The notes: a model not told the origin generated them from the letters alone. A stretch of DNA of 41,488 nt from Azospirillum sp. OGB3 (GCF_014192915.1 NZ_JACHYN010000029.1:1-41488); one strand, 5' to 3'; counted from the first letter of the stretch, positions 16,641 to 24,678 are shown. Translations and numbers: made by a program.

Positions 16641-17276
16641 TCAGCTTCGAAGGTGCTGCAAGAGGAAGTTGCGGGCCTCCAATAGTTGACTCATCCGCTC
16701 GGCACTGGAGAGCAGGCCGGTGTCGGGGTGGAAGATCGGGGCCAGCGTGCGGAAGCGGCTGTTCACCACCTGCGGGTCGAGGCCCCATTCATGGGTGAAG
16801 CCCAGCACGTAGGTGGCTTGCCAGGGCTTGCGGATCGGCTGGCGCAGCGGGCGGAAGGCCAGCGTCTCCAGCGCCGCGGTCAACTGTTCCAGCCGCAGGC
16901 GGCAGCGGCTCATCTCGCTTTCCACGGCGTTCAGCTCGCCCGCGGTGATGAGATGCGCGCCGTCGTCATTGCCGATGGTGGCGGCGACCCAGGCGGCCTT
17001 GCGCACGGTCGCCGCGTCCAGCGGCGTGGCGTGGCGCACCCGCAGCTTCGGCACCACCCGCACGCGGCGGGTGCCGCCGTTCTTCAGCGTCACGGTGCGG
17101 TGGGAGACGTCCACCGGCTCGGGGCTGCCGGGATCGGGCAGATGGGTCAGCGCCTCCGGCCCGACCAGCGTCAGGCAGGAGCGGATCAGGGCGGGCACCG
17201 TCATGCCGCGCGCCGTCGCCGCGGAGTCCACGGCGGCGAAAAGGGCATGCTGACAGGGTGCGGTGATGGTGGGCAA
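16641..17276 (-). CDS. J-domain-like protein at the head of the T6SS operon
   Basis: Protein of 211 aa without signal peptide or membrane segment. The last 65 residues resemble a DnaJ J-domain: an aromatic/hydrophobic helix (KPWQATYVLGFTHEWGLD), a second helix (VNSRFRTLAPIF), the HPD motif at 183-185, and a final helix (SSAERMSQLLEARNFLLQHL). The first 140 residues are not recognised; they include a predicted helical pair around 105-140 with alternating charges. HPD is the motif that stimulates DnaK, so the protein might recruit Hsp70 to sheath or effector proteins, but the surrounding J-domain sequence is degenerate. It lies on the same strand ahead of tssB. Function is inferred only. Confidence 0.75.
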   Translation of the reverse strand: MPTITAPCQHALFAAVDSAATARGMTVPALIRSCLTLVGPEALTHLPDPGSPEPVDVSHRTVTLKNGGTRRVRVVPKLRVRHATPLDAATVRKAAWVAATIGNDDGAHLITAGELNAVESEMSRCRLRLEQLTAALETLAFRPLRQPIRKPWQATYVLGFTHEWGLDPQVVNSRFRTLAPIFHPDTGLLSSAERMSQLLEARNFLLQHLRS

Positions 17277-17404
17277 AGGGCCTCCGGGTACGCACGGCGG
17301 TAATGCCCCGCAAGGTGTGCGATGACGGGCCGCCGCGGAACGCCTTGTTGGTCCACTCCCGGAGTCACGCCGCCGGAACTGCGTCCGTTGCGGAGCGAAG
17401 GCGG

Positions 17405-17719
17405 TCAGGCGTCCTTGCCGCCGCGGAATTCCTCCATCACGGCGCGGATACCGGTTTCCAGCGCCCGGACACGGCGGCGCTGCCGCTCCTCCCGCCGCGT
17501 GGCCTCCTGCGCCTCGCCGCGCAGGCGGTCCACCTCCTCGACCAGCGAGGGGGCGACGGTGCCGCGGTCGGTGTAGAACAGCCCGACCTGGATGACTTCG
17601 TAGAGGGTGGTTCCGGCGGGCATCAGCCGCTCCAGCGCGGAGAGGGCGGCCAGCCGCTCGCCGGAGCTGTCGCTGCGCAGCCGGGCGAGGATTGCGTGCA
17701 GGCGGGCATCCCGGTTCAT
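17405..17719 (-). CDS. Small coiled-coil protein, first gene of the minus-strand T6SS operon
   Basis: Not recognised. The 104-aa product begins with helices (LHAILARLRSDSSGERLAALSALERLM), a short stretch (GTTLYEVIQVGLFY), then a strongly charged, heptad-like region rich in Arg and Glu (about 60-95) that should form a coiled coil. No signal peptide or membrane segment is seen. It is the first gene of the minus-strand set, 155 bp from the divergent sensor operon, so it may have a structural or regulatory job in T6SS assembly. ATG at 17719 is preferred; the frame stays open 38 codons upstream through the intergenic region. Confidence 0.65.
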   Translation of the reverse strand: MNRDARLHAILARLRSDSSGERLAALSALERLMPAGTTLYEVIQVGLFYTDRGTVAPSLVEEVDRLRGEAQEATRREERQRRRVRALETGIRAVMEEFRGGKDA

Positions 17720-17874
17720 GATGGCCGCTTCATGATGGAGCGTGTCCTTTGTGGTTGGCCGGGGAGTATCGCAGGGGCTGGGGAGCGGCAAAAGCAGATC
17801 AGACCAAGTTGGGCCAATCTGAACGGGATGCACCCGCGGAAAGCCGCTATAGCCGGACCCTTGGGAGGCTGGCC
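17720..17874. promoter_or_regulatory. Divergent intergenic region separating the two T6SS half-operons
   Basis: 155 bp between the first minus-strand gene and the first plus-strand gene; it must hold promoters for at least one and probably both arms. Visible are a TATAGC stretch at 17848-17853 before the plus-strand gene and the ribosome-binding site GGGAGG at 17863-17868. I checked both strands for a sigma-54 site and found only poor matches. The promoter elements are therefore not identified. Confidence 0.5.
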
Positions 17875-18627
17875 ATGCTCTACGGTTTCGGGCGTCTGGC
17901 GCTTGTGTTGTGGCTGTGCGCCGTGGGTGGACAGGCGTTCACGCTGTTCGCCTTTCACAACGCGGTGGCGGAGGCGCACACGGCGGAAATCGCCGCGCGC
18001 GCGTCGGCGCTGGCGAGCCGCGTGGCGGCCAGCGCGGCGGAGCGCGCCGCCATCGGCTTTCCGCTCGCCGACCAGAATGACCTGCAACGGCTGATTGAAG
18101 TGGCCTCCACCGGTGGCGGGGGCGTGCGGCTCTATGTGGTGGACCCGCGCGGGACCGTGCTGTTCGCCACCGCCCAGGCGGCGGGGACGCCGGTGCCGGC
18201 CTCCTGGATGGGCGCCGCCGCGGGGCTGCCGGCGGAGCCGTGGGACCTCGCGGACCGTGACGGCGTGCTGGTCGGCGTGCCGGTGGCCGACGCCCTGGGC
18301 AAGCCCGCCGGCGCCGTGCTGGGCCTCGCCCCGCAGCAGGACGCGCGGGTGGAGGTTCTGGCCGCGTTGCGCGAGACGGCGACGGTCACCGCCGTCTTCC
18401 TGGCCGCCATCGGGATTCTCGCCGTTCTGGGCACGCGGCTGCTGCTGTCCGGGGTCTGCCGGTCGGTTCTGGAGCGGACGGCTTTCTACGCCGCCGAGGC
18501 GCGGCAGCTTCAGGCCGATGGGTCCGCCGCCGTCGCGGTGGGCGATCCGGCGCTGTCCGCCGTCCTGGCCGGGCTGCGCGCGGCGGAGACCGAGGCCGCC
18601 CGCATCGACGGGGAGGTGCTGCGATGA
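17875..18627 (+). CDS. Membrane sensor protein with Cache-like extracytoplasmic domain (sensor block 1)
   Basis: Protein of 250 aa with an N-terminal membrane segment (about 5-27), an extracytoplasmic domain (about 28-160), a second membrane segment (about 168-192) and a short cytoplasmic tail. The outer domain contains RLYVVDPRGTVLFAT and GVLVGVPVADALGKPAGAVLG, the strand pattern of Cache sensor domains. No kinase, HAMP, methyl-acceptor or cyclase domain follows, so it cannot signal enzymatically on its own. It overlaps the next gene by ATGA (18624-18627), and the three sensor genes are joined this way, so they probably form one complex. GGGAGG six bases before ATG 17875 fixes the start. Confidence 0.75.
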   Translation: MLYGFGRLALVLWLCAVGGQAFTLFAFHNAVAEAHTAEIAARASALASRVAASAAERAAIGFPLADQNDLQRLIEVASTGGGGVRLYVVDPRGTVLFATAQAAGTPVPASWMGAAAGLPAEPWDLADRDGVLVGVPVADALGKPAGAVLGLAPQQDARVEVLAALRETATVTAVFLAAIGILAVLGTRLLLSGVCRSVLERTAFYAAEARQLQADGSAAVAVGDPALSAVLAGLRAAETEAARIDGEVLR

Positions 18628-20567
18628 CCCGCCCGATGACGCTGTTCCCCCAGCGCAGCGTGTTGCGGCGCTTCATCCCGCTGATGGCGGTGGTGGTCGT
18701 CGTGCCCTGGCTCGCCACGTTGGCGGCGGCGCTGATCGCCGCGGCGGGCCTGGCCGACCGGGGAGCCGCCTCCCGCGCCGAGATCGTCGGGACGGGGATC
18801 GCCCATGACCTGGAGAAGGCGCTGGCCCTCGGCCTGCCGCTCGACCGCATGGCCGGGATGGACGACTACCTGGGCGAGGCCGGCGCGGTCTTCCCGGAGA
18901 TCAAGCTGATCCTGGTGGTGGACGGCGCCGGCCGTCCCTTGTTCCAGAAATCCGACGCCGCGCGGCCCGACCTGTCGGTGCGGCTGGTGCCGGCGGAAAC
19001 AGACTGGTCCGCGCTGGGGCTGGTCCTTCAACGCTTTCCCATTCGTCAGGGCGCCGCGACGGCGGGTGAGGTCCTGCTGGGCCGCAGCGCCGTGGCGCAG
19101 CCGGCCAACGCACCGCGCATCCTGATCGACTTCGCGGTGGCGCTGAGCATCGCGCTGGCGCTTGGCGGGCTGGCGCTGCGCACCATGCTGAACGCCCAGG
19201 TGATGGCGCCGCTGCGGCTGGCGGCGTCCTTGGAGGCTAACCTCGCGCGCTCCGCCTACGACCGCATCGCCCCGCCGGTGGAGCAGAGCCTGATCGGCAC
19301 GCTGCTGGCCGAGATGAACCGGGTGGTGACCGGCGTGAACGACCGCTTCGCCCGCCTGCGCAGCTATCTGGCCGAGGTGCGCGATCTCAGCTTCAACAAG
19401 GACGCCGCGGCGGAGGTGGCGCCGCTGATCGAACGGATCGAGCGGCTGGGCCGCTTCTCGCCCGACCGGCTGACCGCGCTGGCCCCGCCGGACGCCGGGT
19501 CGTTGCCCTACGCCACCGCCTTTTGCGCCGGTGTGGGGGCGGCCGTCGCCACGGCGGTCGCGGCGCGGCACCTGCCGCCGGCTGTGGCGCTCGGCGGGGT
19601 GGTTCTGGGCATGGCCGCGGCGGTGCCGCTCGCCCTGGCGCTCGTCCGCCGCGCGCCCATCGCGGGAGCGCTGGCGCTGGGCGCTTGGGCGCTGCTGAAC
19701 GGGCTGGGTGACGGGGCTGCACTGTGGTTGGCCGGCGCGGTGCTGGGCGGCCTTTCCGCGGCGCTTCCCTTCCAGGCGGTGCGGCCCGCCGCGGAAAGCC
19801 TGCGCGCCGGGCCCGCGGTGTCCGCCGCGGGCGGTCTGGTGGCCGGAACGGGGCTGTCGGTTCTGTGCATCGGTGGTGGCGTGCCGGGCGTTCTCATGGC
19901 CGGCGCGGTGCTGTCCGGATTGGCCGGTCTGCTGGCCGCCGTCCGGCTGGAGCGGCGGAGCGGCCTGACGCTGCCGCGCATGACCCTCCGCGCTCTGCTG
20001 GCGGTGGACCGTTGGTGGGCGGACGGGACGCTGCGTTCCAAAGGTTGGGGGTTGTGGCTGGTCACAGCGCTGGCCTTGGCGGTGTTGAGCCGGGCCGACG
20101 ACGGCGGAGCGATGGACGCCCGCCGGGTCGCGGAACTCCTCTGGCTGCACGCCACCCCGGCTTGGCTGGCGGCCGCGCTGGTCGCGGTGCTGGTGCCGCG
20201 GGGGGCTGCCGCGCTGTTGAGTCTGGGCGCGACGGCGGGGGTCGGGCTTCTCCTGGCGCTCGGCCCGGTGGAGCCGGGAACGGCCGTCGCGCTGGGCGCC
20301 GCCGCAACGCTTGGCGCCGGCCATGCGGGATTCGCGGCGTCGGGGAACTGGGGGGGGCTGACCGCGGCCCGCGCCGCGCTGACCCTGGCCGGAACGCTCG
20401 GCGTGCTGTGGCTGTCGGGCGGAAGCAATGCGGTGGTGGCCGCCGGAACGCTCCCCTCCCTGGCCTTGCTCGCCGGGATCGCCGCGCTGCCGCCGCTGGC
20501 GCTGGCCCTGTGGCGTCACGCCATGCCACGCCGGCGCGTTCCGGTCGAAGAGGAGGCCGCGCGATGA
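18624..20567 (+). CDS. Sensor protein fused to a polytopic membrane domain (sensor block 2)
   Basis: Protein of 647 aa. A membrane segment (about 15-43), a Cache-like outer domain containing IKLILVVDGAGRPLFQKSD (about 44-165) and a second membrane segment (about 170-192) are followed by a HAMP-like linker with helices (about 193-290). From about 290 to 630 there are around ten to twelve hydrophobic helices rich in Ala, Gly and Leu, resembling the body of a transporter or a 7TM/MFS-like module. The C-terminus is basic then acidic (RHAMPRRRVPVEEEAAR). I cannot assign the polytopic part to a family with confidence. It starts within the stop of gene 1 and its own stop overlaps gene 3 (ATGA at 20564-20567). 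Confidence 0.7.
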   Translation: MTRPMTLFPQRSVLRRFIPLMAVVVVVPWLATLAAALIAAAGLADRGAASRAEIVGTGIAHDLEKALALGLPLDRMAGMDDYLGEAGAVFPEIKLILVVDGAGRPLFQKSDAARPDLSVRLVPAETDWSALGLVLQRFPIRQGAATAGEVLLGRSAVAQPANAPRILIDFAVALSIALALGGLALRTMLNAQVMAPLRLAASLEANLARSAYDRIAPPVEQSLIGTLLAEMNRVVTGVNDRFARLRSYLAEVRDLSFNKDAAAEVAPLIERIERLGRFSPDRLTALAPPDAGSLPYATAFCAGVGAAVATAVAARHLPPAVALGGVVLGMAAAVPLALALVRRAPIAGALALGAWALLNGLGDGAALWLAGAVLGGLSAALPFQAVRPAAESLRAGPAVSAAGGLVAGTGLSVLCIGGGVPGVLMAGAVLSGLAGLLAAVRLERRSGLTLPRMTLRALLAVDRWWADGTLRSKGWGLWLVTALALAVLSRADDGGAMDARRVAELLWLHATPAWLAAALVAVLVPRGAAALLSLGATAGVGLLLALGPVEPGTAVALGAAATLGAGHAGFAASGNWGGLTAARAALTLAGTLGVLWLSGGSNAVVAAGTLPSLALLAGIAALPPLALALWRHAMPRRRVPVEEEAAR

Positions 20568-22588
20568 CCGGTCTTCGCCAGCGCATGACGGTGGCCGCGG
20601 CCGCGGTGGTCCTTGCCGTGCTCGTCACCGCCGCGGTTTTCGCCCTGCTGCGCATCGAGAGCGGGGCCACCCGCCACGCCGAGGACGAAGGGCGGATGAC
20701 CCTGCGGCTGTGGGAAGGGCTGCTCGACCAGTCCGCCGCGGCCGCTCGGGTGGCGGTGGGCGATCCCCGCCTCACCGATGCCCTGGAGCGCGGCAACGCG
20801 ACGGCGGTGGCGGAGCGGCTCGGCGCTTTGGGCTTCACGGCGGCGACGGTGGTCAACGGGGCGGGACAGACCTTGCTCACCGTCCCGGCCGACCAGCCGA
20901 TCCGCCTTCTCGACGAGCGGCGCATCGGGCAGGTGCTGGCCCGCAACGACACGCAGGACGGTCTGGTGCTGACCGGCGGTGCCGCGCAGCTTCTGCTCGC
21001 CCGCCCCCTCGGCGCGCAGCGTCCGGCCGACCGGGCGCTGGTTGCCATCCGTCCGCTGACGGGCAGCCTGGAGGCGCTGGCCGGCGTCCTCGGCGGCTCG
21101 GCCTTCCTGGTCGGCAGCGACGGCACCTTGTACGGCCACGCCGGACCGCTGGCCTGGGCCGACGTGCGTCCCGCCGCGGAACGCGGCGAGGAGGTGCAGG
21201 CGACCATCGGCGCCCGCGGTTACGGCGTGCGCAAGCTGCGTCTGCCCAAGGTGGCGGGGACGGAGGGGGACGGCACGCTGTACCTCGTCACCGTGCGCGA
21301 GACCACGCTGGCCGCCATGGCCGACAGCCTGCTGGACAGTTCCGCCATTCTCGTCGTGCTGATGGTGCTGGTGGCGGGGACGCTGGGGCTGGACTGGTAT
21401 TTCCGGCGCGTCTTCACGCCGGTCTACGCCTCGATGTCCGCCCTGTCCGCTCTGGCGGCGGGGGACACCGGCGTCGCCGTGCTGGGGGCGGAGCGCGCCG
21501 ACGAGGCCGGGCAGCTCGCCCGCACCGTCGAGGTCTTCCGCAGCCGCAGCCGTGCGCTGCGCGACGCCGAGGAGCGGCGCGCCCGCCACTGGCTGCGTCA
21601 GCAGTCCTTCATCCGCCGCCAGATGCTCCGCCTGTCCGAAACCCTACCGGAGCAGGGGCGGCGGGAACTCCTCGCCGACCTTGCCCGCATCGAGGCGGCG
21701 TCGGAGGGCCGGACGCCCTGCGCGCGCACCGACGATCCCGGCGCGCTCGCAGTCGCCTTCGAGGTGATGGCGGAACGCGTGCGCGACCAGCACACCGCGC
21801 TCGACGGCATGGTCCGCCAGCTTCAGTCCGCGCTGGACACCCGCACCGAGCTTGTGGAGTTGCAGAAGCAGTTCGAGATCGCCCGGCGCATGCAGGCGGC
21901 CATCCTGCCCCCCGACCTGACCACGGCCCCCGACCTGGAAGCGTCGGGCCTGATGCGCCCGGCGGCGGAGTTCGACGGCAGCTTCTACGATTTCTTCCTG
22001 ACGGCGGACGGCTCGCTGGCGGTCCTGATCGGGCAGGTGTCGGGCGGCGGGCTGGCGGCGGGCTTCATGACGGTGACGGCGCGCGCCGCGCTGCGGACGC
22101 TGGCGGCGGCCGGGCTCGGGCCGGCGGCCTGCCTGACCGGTGCCAACCGGCTGCTGGCGGCGGACAACGCCGCGGGCCTGTCGATCGGGCTCGCCATGGG
22201 CGTCGTGTCGCCGCGCTCGCGCCGGCTGGTCTTCGCCGCGGCGGGCGTGCCGGAGCCCTTCCTGCTGCGGCGCTTCGGCGACGTGGTGGACCTGCCGGTG
22301 GCGGCCAACCCGCGGCTCGGCCTTGATCCGGCGATGACGGCGGTGGAGACCGCGCTCGACCTGCCGGTGCCGACGACGCTGGTGCTGTGCAACGGCGGGC
22401 TGCTGGATGGCGAGAACCGCTTCGGCGTCGCCTTCGGGCGGGCGCGGCTGACCGGCATCCTCGGCAACCTCGACGACCTGTCCTCGGCCAGCGTCACCGC
22501 GGCGGTGTCCGCCGGTCTGGCCGAGCATGGCGGCGGCGCCGCGATGGCGGTGGACCGGCTGTGCGTCGCTTTGCGGGTGCGGGCATGA
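20564..22588 (+). CDS. Membrane sensor with HAMP and degenerate SpoIIE/PP2C-like domain (sensor block 3)
   Basis: Protein of 674 aa: membrane segment (about 9-29), outer Cache-like domain (30-255) with TVVNGAGQTLLTVP and FLVGSDGTLYGH, second membrane segment (about 259-278), HAMP (about 280-335), coiled coil, then a SpoIIE/RsbU-like domain (about 433-674) introduced by the usual QFEIARRMQAAILPP. The four aspartates that bind catalytic metals in PP2C-type phosphatases are replaced: GGDFYD reads DGSFYD (Ser473), GDVSG reads GQVSG (Gln491), TDG reads NGG (Gly611) and the final DD reads VD (Val663). It is therefore likely a pseudophosphatase that passes signals by binding. It overlaps both neighbours by ATGA. 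Role in T6SS control is inferred from position. Confidence 0.85.
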   Translation: MTGLRQRMTVAAAAVVLAVLVTAAVFALLRIESGATRHAEDEGRMTLRLWEGLLDQSAAAARVAVGDPRLTDALERGNATAVAERLGALGFTAATVVNGAGQTLLTVPADQPIRLLDERRIGQVLARNDTQDGLVLTGGAAQLLLARPLGAQRPADRALVAIRPLTGSLEALAGVLGGSAFLVGSDGTLYGHAGPLAWADVRPAAERGEEVQATIGARGYGVRKLRLPKVAGTEGDGTLYLVTVRETTLAAMADSLLDSSAILVVLMVLVAGTLGLDWYFRRVFTPVYASMSALSALAAGDTGVAVLGAERADEAGQLARTVEVFRSRSRALRDAEERRARHWLRQQSFIRRQMLRLSETLPEQGRRELLADLARIEAASEGRTPCARTDDPGALAVAFEVMAERVRDQHTALDGMVRQLQSALDTRTELVELQKQFEIARRMQAAILPPDLTTAPDLEASGLMRPAAEFDGSFYDFFLTADGSLAVLIGQVSGGGLAAGFMTVTARAALRTLAAAGLGPAACLTGANRLLAADNAAGLSIGLAMGVVSPRSRRLVFAAAGVPEPFLLRRFGDVVDLPVAANPRLGLDPAMTAVETALDLPVPTTLVLCNGGLLDGENRFGVAFGRARLTGILGNLDDLSSASVTAAVSAGLAEHGGGAAMAVDRLCVALRVRA

Positions 22589-23184
22589 GGGCGGGGCGCA
22601 TTCTGGCCGGCGCGCTCGCGCTGATGGGCGCCTTGCTGGCCGGGCCGGCGGCAGCGGAGGTGGCCCCGGCGTCGGACGGTGGGCCGGCGCTGTTCCAGTG
22701 CAGCCGCTACCTGCGCAACGGGGAGGCGCTCTACGGCATCCCGCCGGGCATCCTACACGCCATGAGCGTCGTGGAATCCGGGCGGGCCGGGATGCCCTGG
22801 CCCTGGGCGCTGAACGTCTCGGGGCGCCCGCACTATCCGGCGACGCGGCGCGAGGCCCTGCGGCTGATGCAGGACGGCGAGGGCGGCCTGCGCGGCGACG
22901 TGGCGGTCGGCTGCATGCAGATCCACACGCGCTGGCACGCCGGGTCCTTCGCTGGGGGTGAGGACATGCTGGACCCCGCGGTCAACGTCGCCTACGCCGC
23001 GCGCTTCCTGCGCGAGCTGTACGACCGCCACGGCTCCTGGACGGAGGCGGTGCGCCGCTACCACGCCAGCGATCCGACGGCGCAGGACACCTATCTCTGC
23101 CTCGTGCTCGACCGGCGGGTGCGGCTCGGCTACCAGCGCGAGACGGCGGAGATGCGCCGGCTGTGCGGCGGCCCGGAATCGTGA
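22585..23184 (+). CDS. Periplasmic lytic transglycosylase (SLT family)
   Basis: Secreted peptidoglycan-cleaving enzyme of 199 aa. A signal peptide (1-24, ending GPAAAE) leads to an SLT fold with the catalytic glutamate in SVVESGR (Glu64), the GCMQIHTRWH motif near 109-118, and the closing AYAARFLRELYDRHGSWTEAVRRYHA region (in parts). The organisation resembles small VirB1-like transglycosylases that open the cell wall for secretion machines. It overlaps the sensor gene by ATGA and precedes the SPOR proteins and tssJ, so it probably makes room in the wall for the TssJLM complex. It could also be a secreted effector, but its operon place speaks for an assembly role. Confidence 0.88.
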   Translation: MRAGRILAGALALMGALLAGPAAAEVAPASDGGPALFQCSRYLRNGEALYGIPPGILHAMSVVESGRAGMPWPWALNVSGRPHYPATRREALRLMQDGEGGLRGDVAVGCMQIHTRWHAGSFAGGEDMLDPAVNVAYAARFLRELYDRHGSWTEAVRRYHASDPTAQDTYLCLVLDRRVRLGYQRETAEMRRLCGGPES

Positions 23185-23194
23185 GCGTGGCGCC

Positions 23195-23701
23195 ATGAAG
23201 AAGCTCCTGGTCGGCGTGCTGGCGCTGCTCCTCCTCCTGGTGGCCTTCGCAGGCGGCTATTTCCTGGCGGGCGGGGGCTTGCCGGGCGCCGCGGACGACC
23301 CTGCGCCCGCCGAGGCGAAGGCCGCGCCCGCCGCCGCGCCGCAGGAGGCGGCGAAGGCGGAGCCGGAGAAGGCCGCCCCGGCCGCCGTCCCGGTCCGGCC
23401 GGCTGCCGCCGTGAAGGCGGCGACGGCGCGCTTCTCCATCGAGCTCGGCGTGTTCCGCTCCGCCGGGAACGCCCAGGATTTCGCGGCGGCGCTGGCCGGG
23501 CGGGGCCTTCCGGTGGAAATCGTCGAGACCATGGACGCCGCCGGCGGGCAGTGGCACCGGGTGCGCGCCGGCGCCTTCGCCGACCGCTGGCAAGCCGAGG
23601 CGCGCCGCCCATCCTTTGAGCGGATCGCCGGGCTCGGCGGGGTGGTGGTCGAGGAGCCGCTTCCCGCCGTCCAGCCCGCGAAGGCCCGCGGCGGCGAATG
23701 A
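23195..23701 (+). CDS. SPOR-domain membrane-anchored protein 1
   Basis: Protein of 168 aa with an uncleaved N-terminal membrane segment (about 4-26, KKLLVGVLALLLLLVAFAGG), a low-complexity Ala/Pro/Lys/Glu linker (about 30-75) and a SPOR domain (about 80-155: RFSIELGVFRSAGNAQDFAAAL, WHRVRAGAFADRWQAEA). SPOR domains bind peptidoglycan strands stripped of stem peptides. It follows the transglycosylase by ten bases and may anchor the T6SS membrane complex to the wall or guide the transglycosylase. The SPOR pattern is clear; the T6SS role is inferred. Confidence 0.82.
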   Translation: MKKLLVGVLALLLLLVAFAGGYFLAGGGLPGAADDPAPAEAKAAPAAAPQEAAKAEPEKAAPAAVPVRPAAAVKAATARFSIELGVFRSAGNAQDFAAALAGRGLPVEIVETMDAAGGQWHRVRAGAFADRWQAEARRPSFERIAGLGGVVVEEPLPAVQPAKARGGE

Positions 23702-23920
23702 TCCAGTTCGGACCAAGGGGGTAACCCGCCGGATTCGCGGGCTTCTCCGCAGGACGGGGGCGGCCTCCGGGCCATCGCCGCGAAACCCCCGCCGGACTAC
23801 GCCAGAACGAACCAGACAGCGCGCGGATTTGGGCCGCCGGGATGCTTCTATCAGGCTGGGCCGCCGTCCTGTGGGGCGGGCGGTCCATCCGACGGTTCTT
23901 CTTCCCCAGGATTTCCCGCG
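23702..23920. promoter_or_regulatory. Intergenic region with a candidate sigma-54 promoter
   Basis: 219 bp between the two SPOR genes, the only sizeable gap in the plus-strand T6SS half before the hcp-yqhA end. At 23831-23846 the sequence has GG (23832-23833), ten bases, then GC (23844-23845) with TGCTT at the -12 position and GGGCC at -24, a partial match to the sigma-54 consensus TGGCAC-N5-TTGC. It lies about 75 bp before the ATG at 23921. In DNA this rich in GC such partial matches occur by chance, so this is only a candidate. Confidence 0.3.
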
Positions 23921-24673
23921 ATGACCACGATCACGCTCGGACGATGGCAGGTGGCGGCTCTGGCCGCCGGCGTCGCCGTGCTGACCGTCGTGGCCCTGCT
24001 GCTCGGCGCGGTGATGGCGGCGCTGATCCTGACGGGCGGTGGAGACACGCCGATGGCGTCGGCCTCCGCTCCTGCCACCGCGTCCGCCACCACGCCCCCC
24101 GCTGGCGGCGGACTGGGCGCGATGGCTCGGAGCAACATCGCCGACAGCTTCGAGGCCCGCCAGGGCGTGATCGAGACAGCGGACATTTTCAGCGACGAGG
24201 CGCGCGGACGGGCGATTTCGGCCACCGAGCCGGTGACCCGCGGCGCCGCGGACGCGGCCCGCCGCTTCCTGCCCGGCTGGATGGCCGGTACCGCCGCCCA
24301 CGTCATCGAGAAGACCGGCTACCGCGTCACCGAATTCGCCGGCAACAGCGTGGAAGGCATCGTCGAGGACACGCTGAACGACCGGCTGGACTCAATGAAG
24401 GAAGACGGTGCGGTGCCGGTCCGCCATTACGCCATCGAACTCGGGCGTTTCGCCACCCCGGCCAACGCGGAGTCCTTCGCCGCCGCCGCCGCCCAGCGCG
24501 GTGTGCGCGGCACGGTCGATTTCGCGCCATTGCCGGGCGGCAACGCTCCCTACGCCGTGCGCACCGGGCGCTACGCCGCCGCCGACGAGGCCGCCCGCGC
24601 GCTGGACGCGCTGACGCGGGCGAACGGGGTGTCCGGAACCGTCGTCACCCTTGCCGAAGCGGGAGAGCGCTGA
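23921..24673 (+). CDS. SPOR-domain membrane-anchored protein 2
   Basis: Protein of 250 aa. An N-terminal membrane segment (about 9-38) is followed by an Ala/Thr/Pro linker, an unassigned central region (about 65-155, including FLPGWMAGTAAHVIEKTGYRV in parts) and a C-terminal SPOR-like domain (about 165-245: RHYAIELGRFATPANAESFAAAA, YAVRTGRYAAADEAARAL). It is larger than the first SPOR protein by the central region. It directly precedes tssJ (stop at 24673, tssJ ATG at 24679), so it belongs to the membrane-complex operon. With TssL lacking its own peptidoglycan-binding domain, this protein is a good candidate for wall attachment. Confidence 0.8.
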   Translation: MTTITLGRWQVAALAAGVAVLTVVALLLGAVMAALILTGGGDTPMASASAPATASATTPPAGGGLGAMARSNIADSFEARQGVIETADIFSDEARGRAISATEPVTRGAADAARRFLPGWMAGTAAHVIEKTGYRVTEFAGNSVEGIVEDTLNDRLDSMKEDGAVPVRHYAIELGRFATPANAESFAAAAAQRGVRGTVDFAPLPGGNAPYAVRTGRYAAADEAARALDALTRANGVSGTVVTLAEAGER

Positions 24674-24678
24674 ACGCC

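Noticed and set aside
17720..17874. Sigma-54 promoters in the divergent region
   Set aside because: Several GG...GC pairs occur but with 8, 12 or 14 bases between them, or with poor -12 and -24 contexts; none is convincing.
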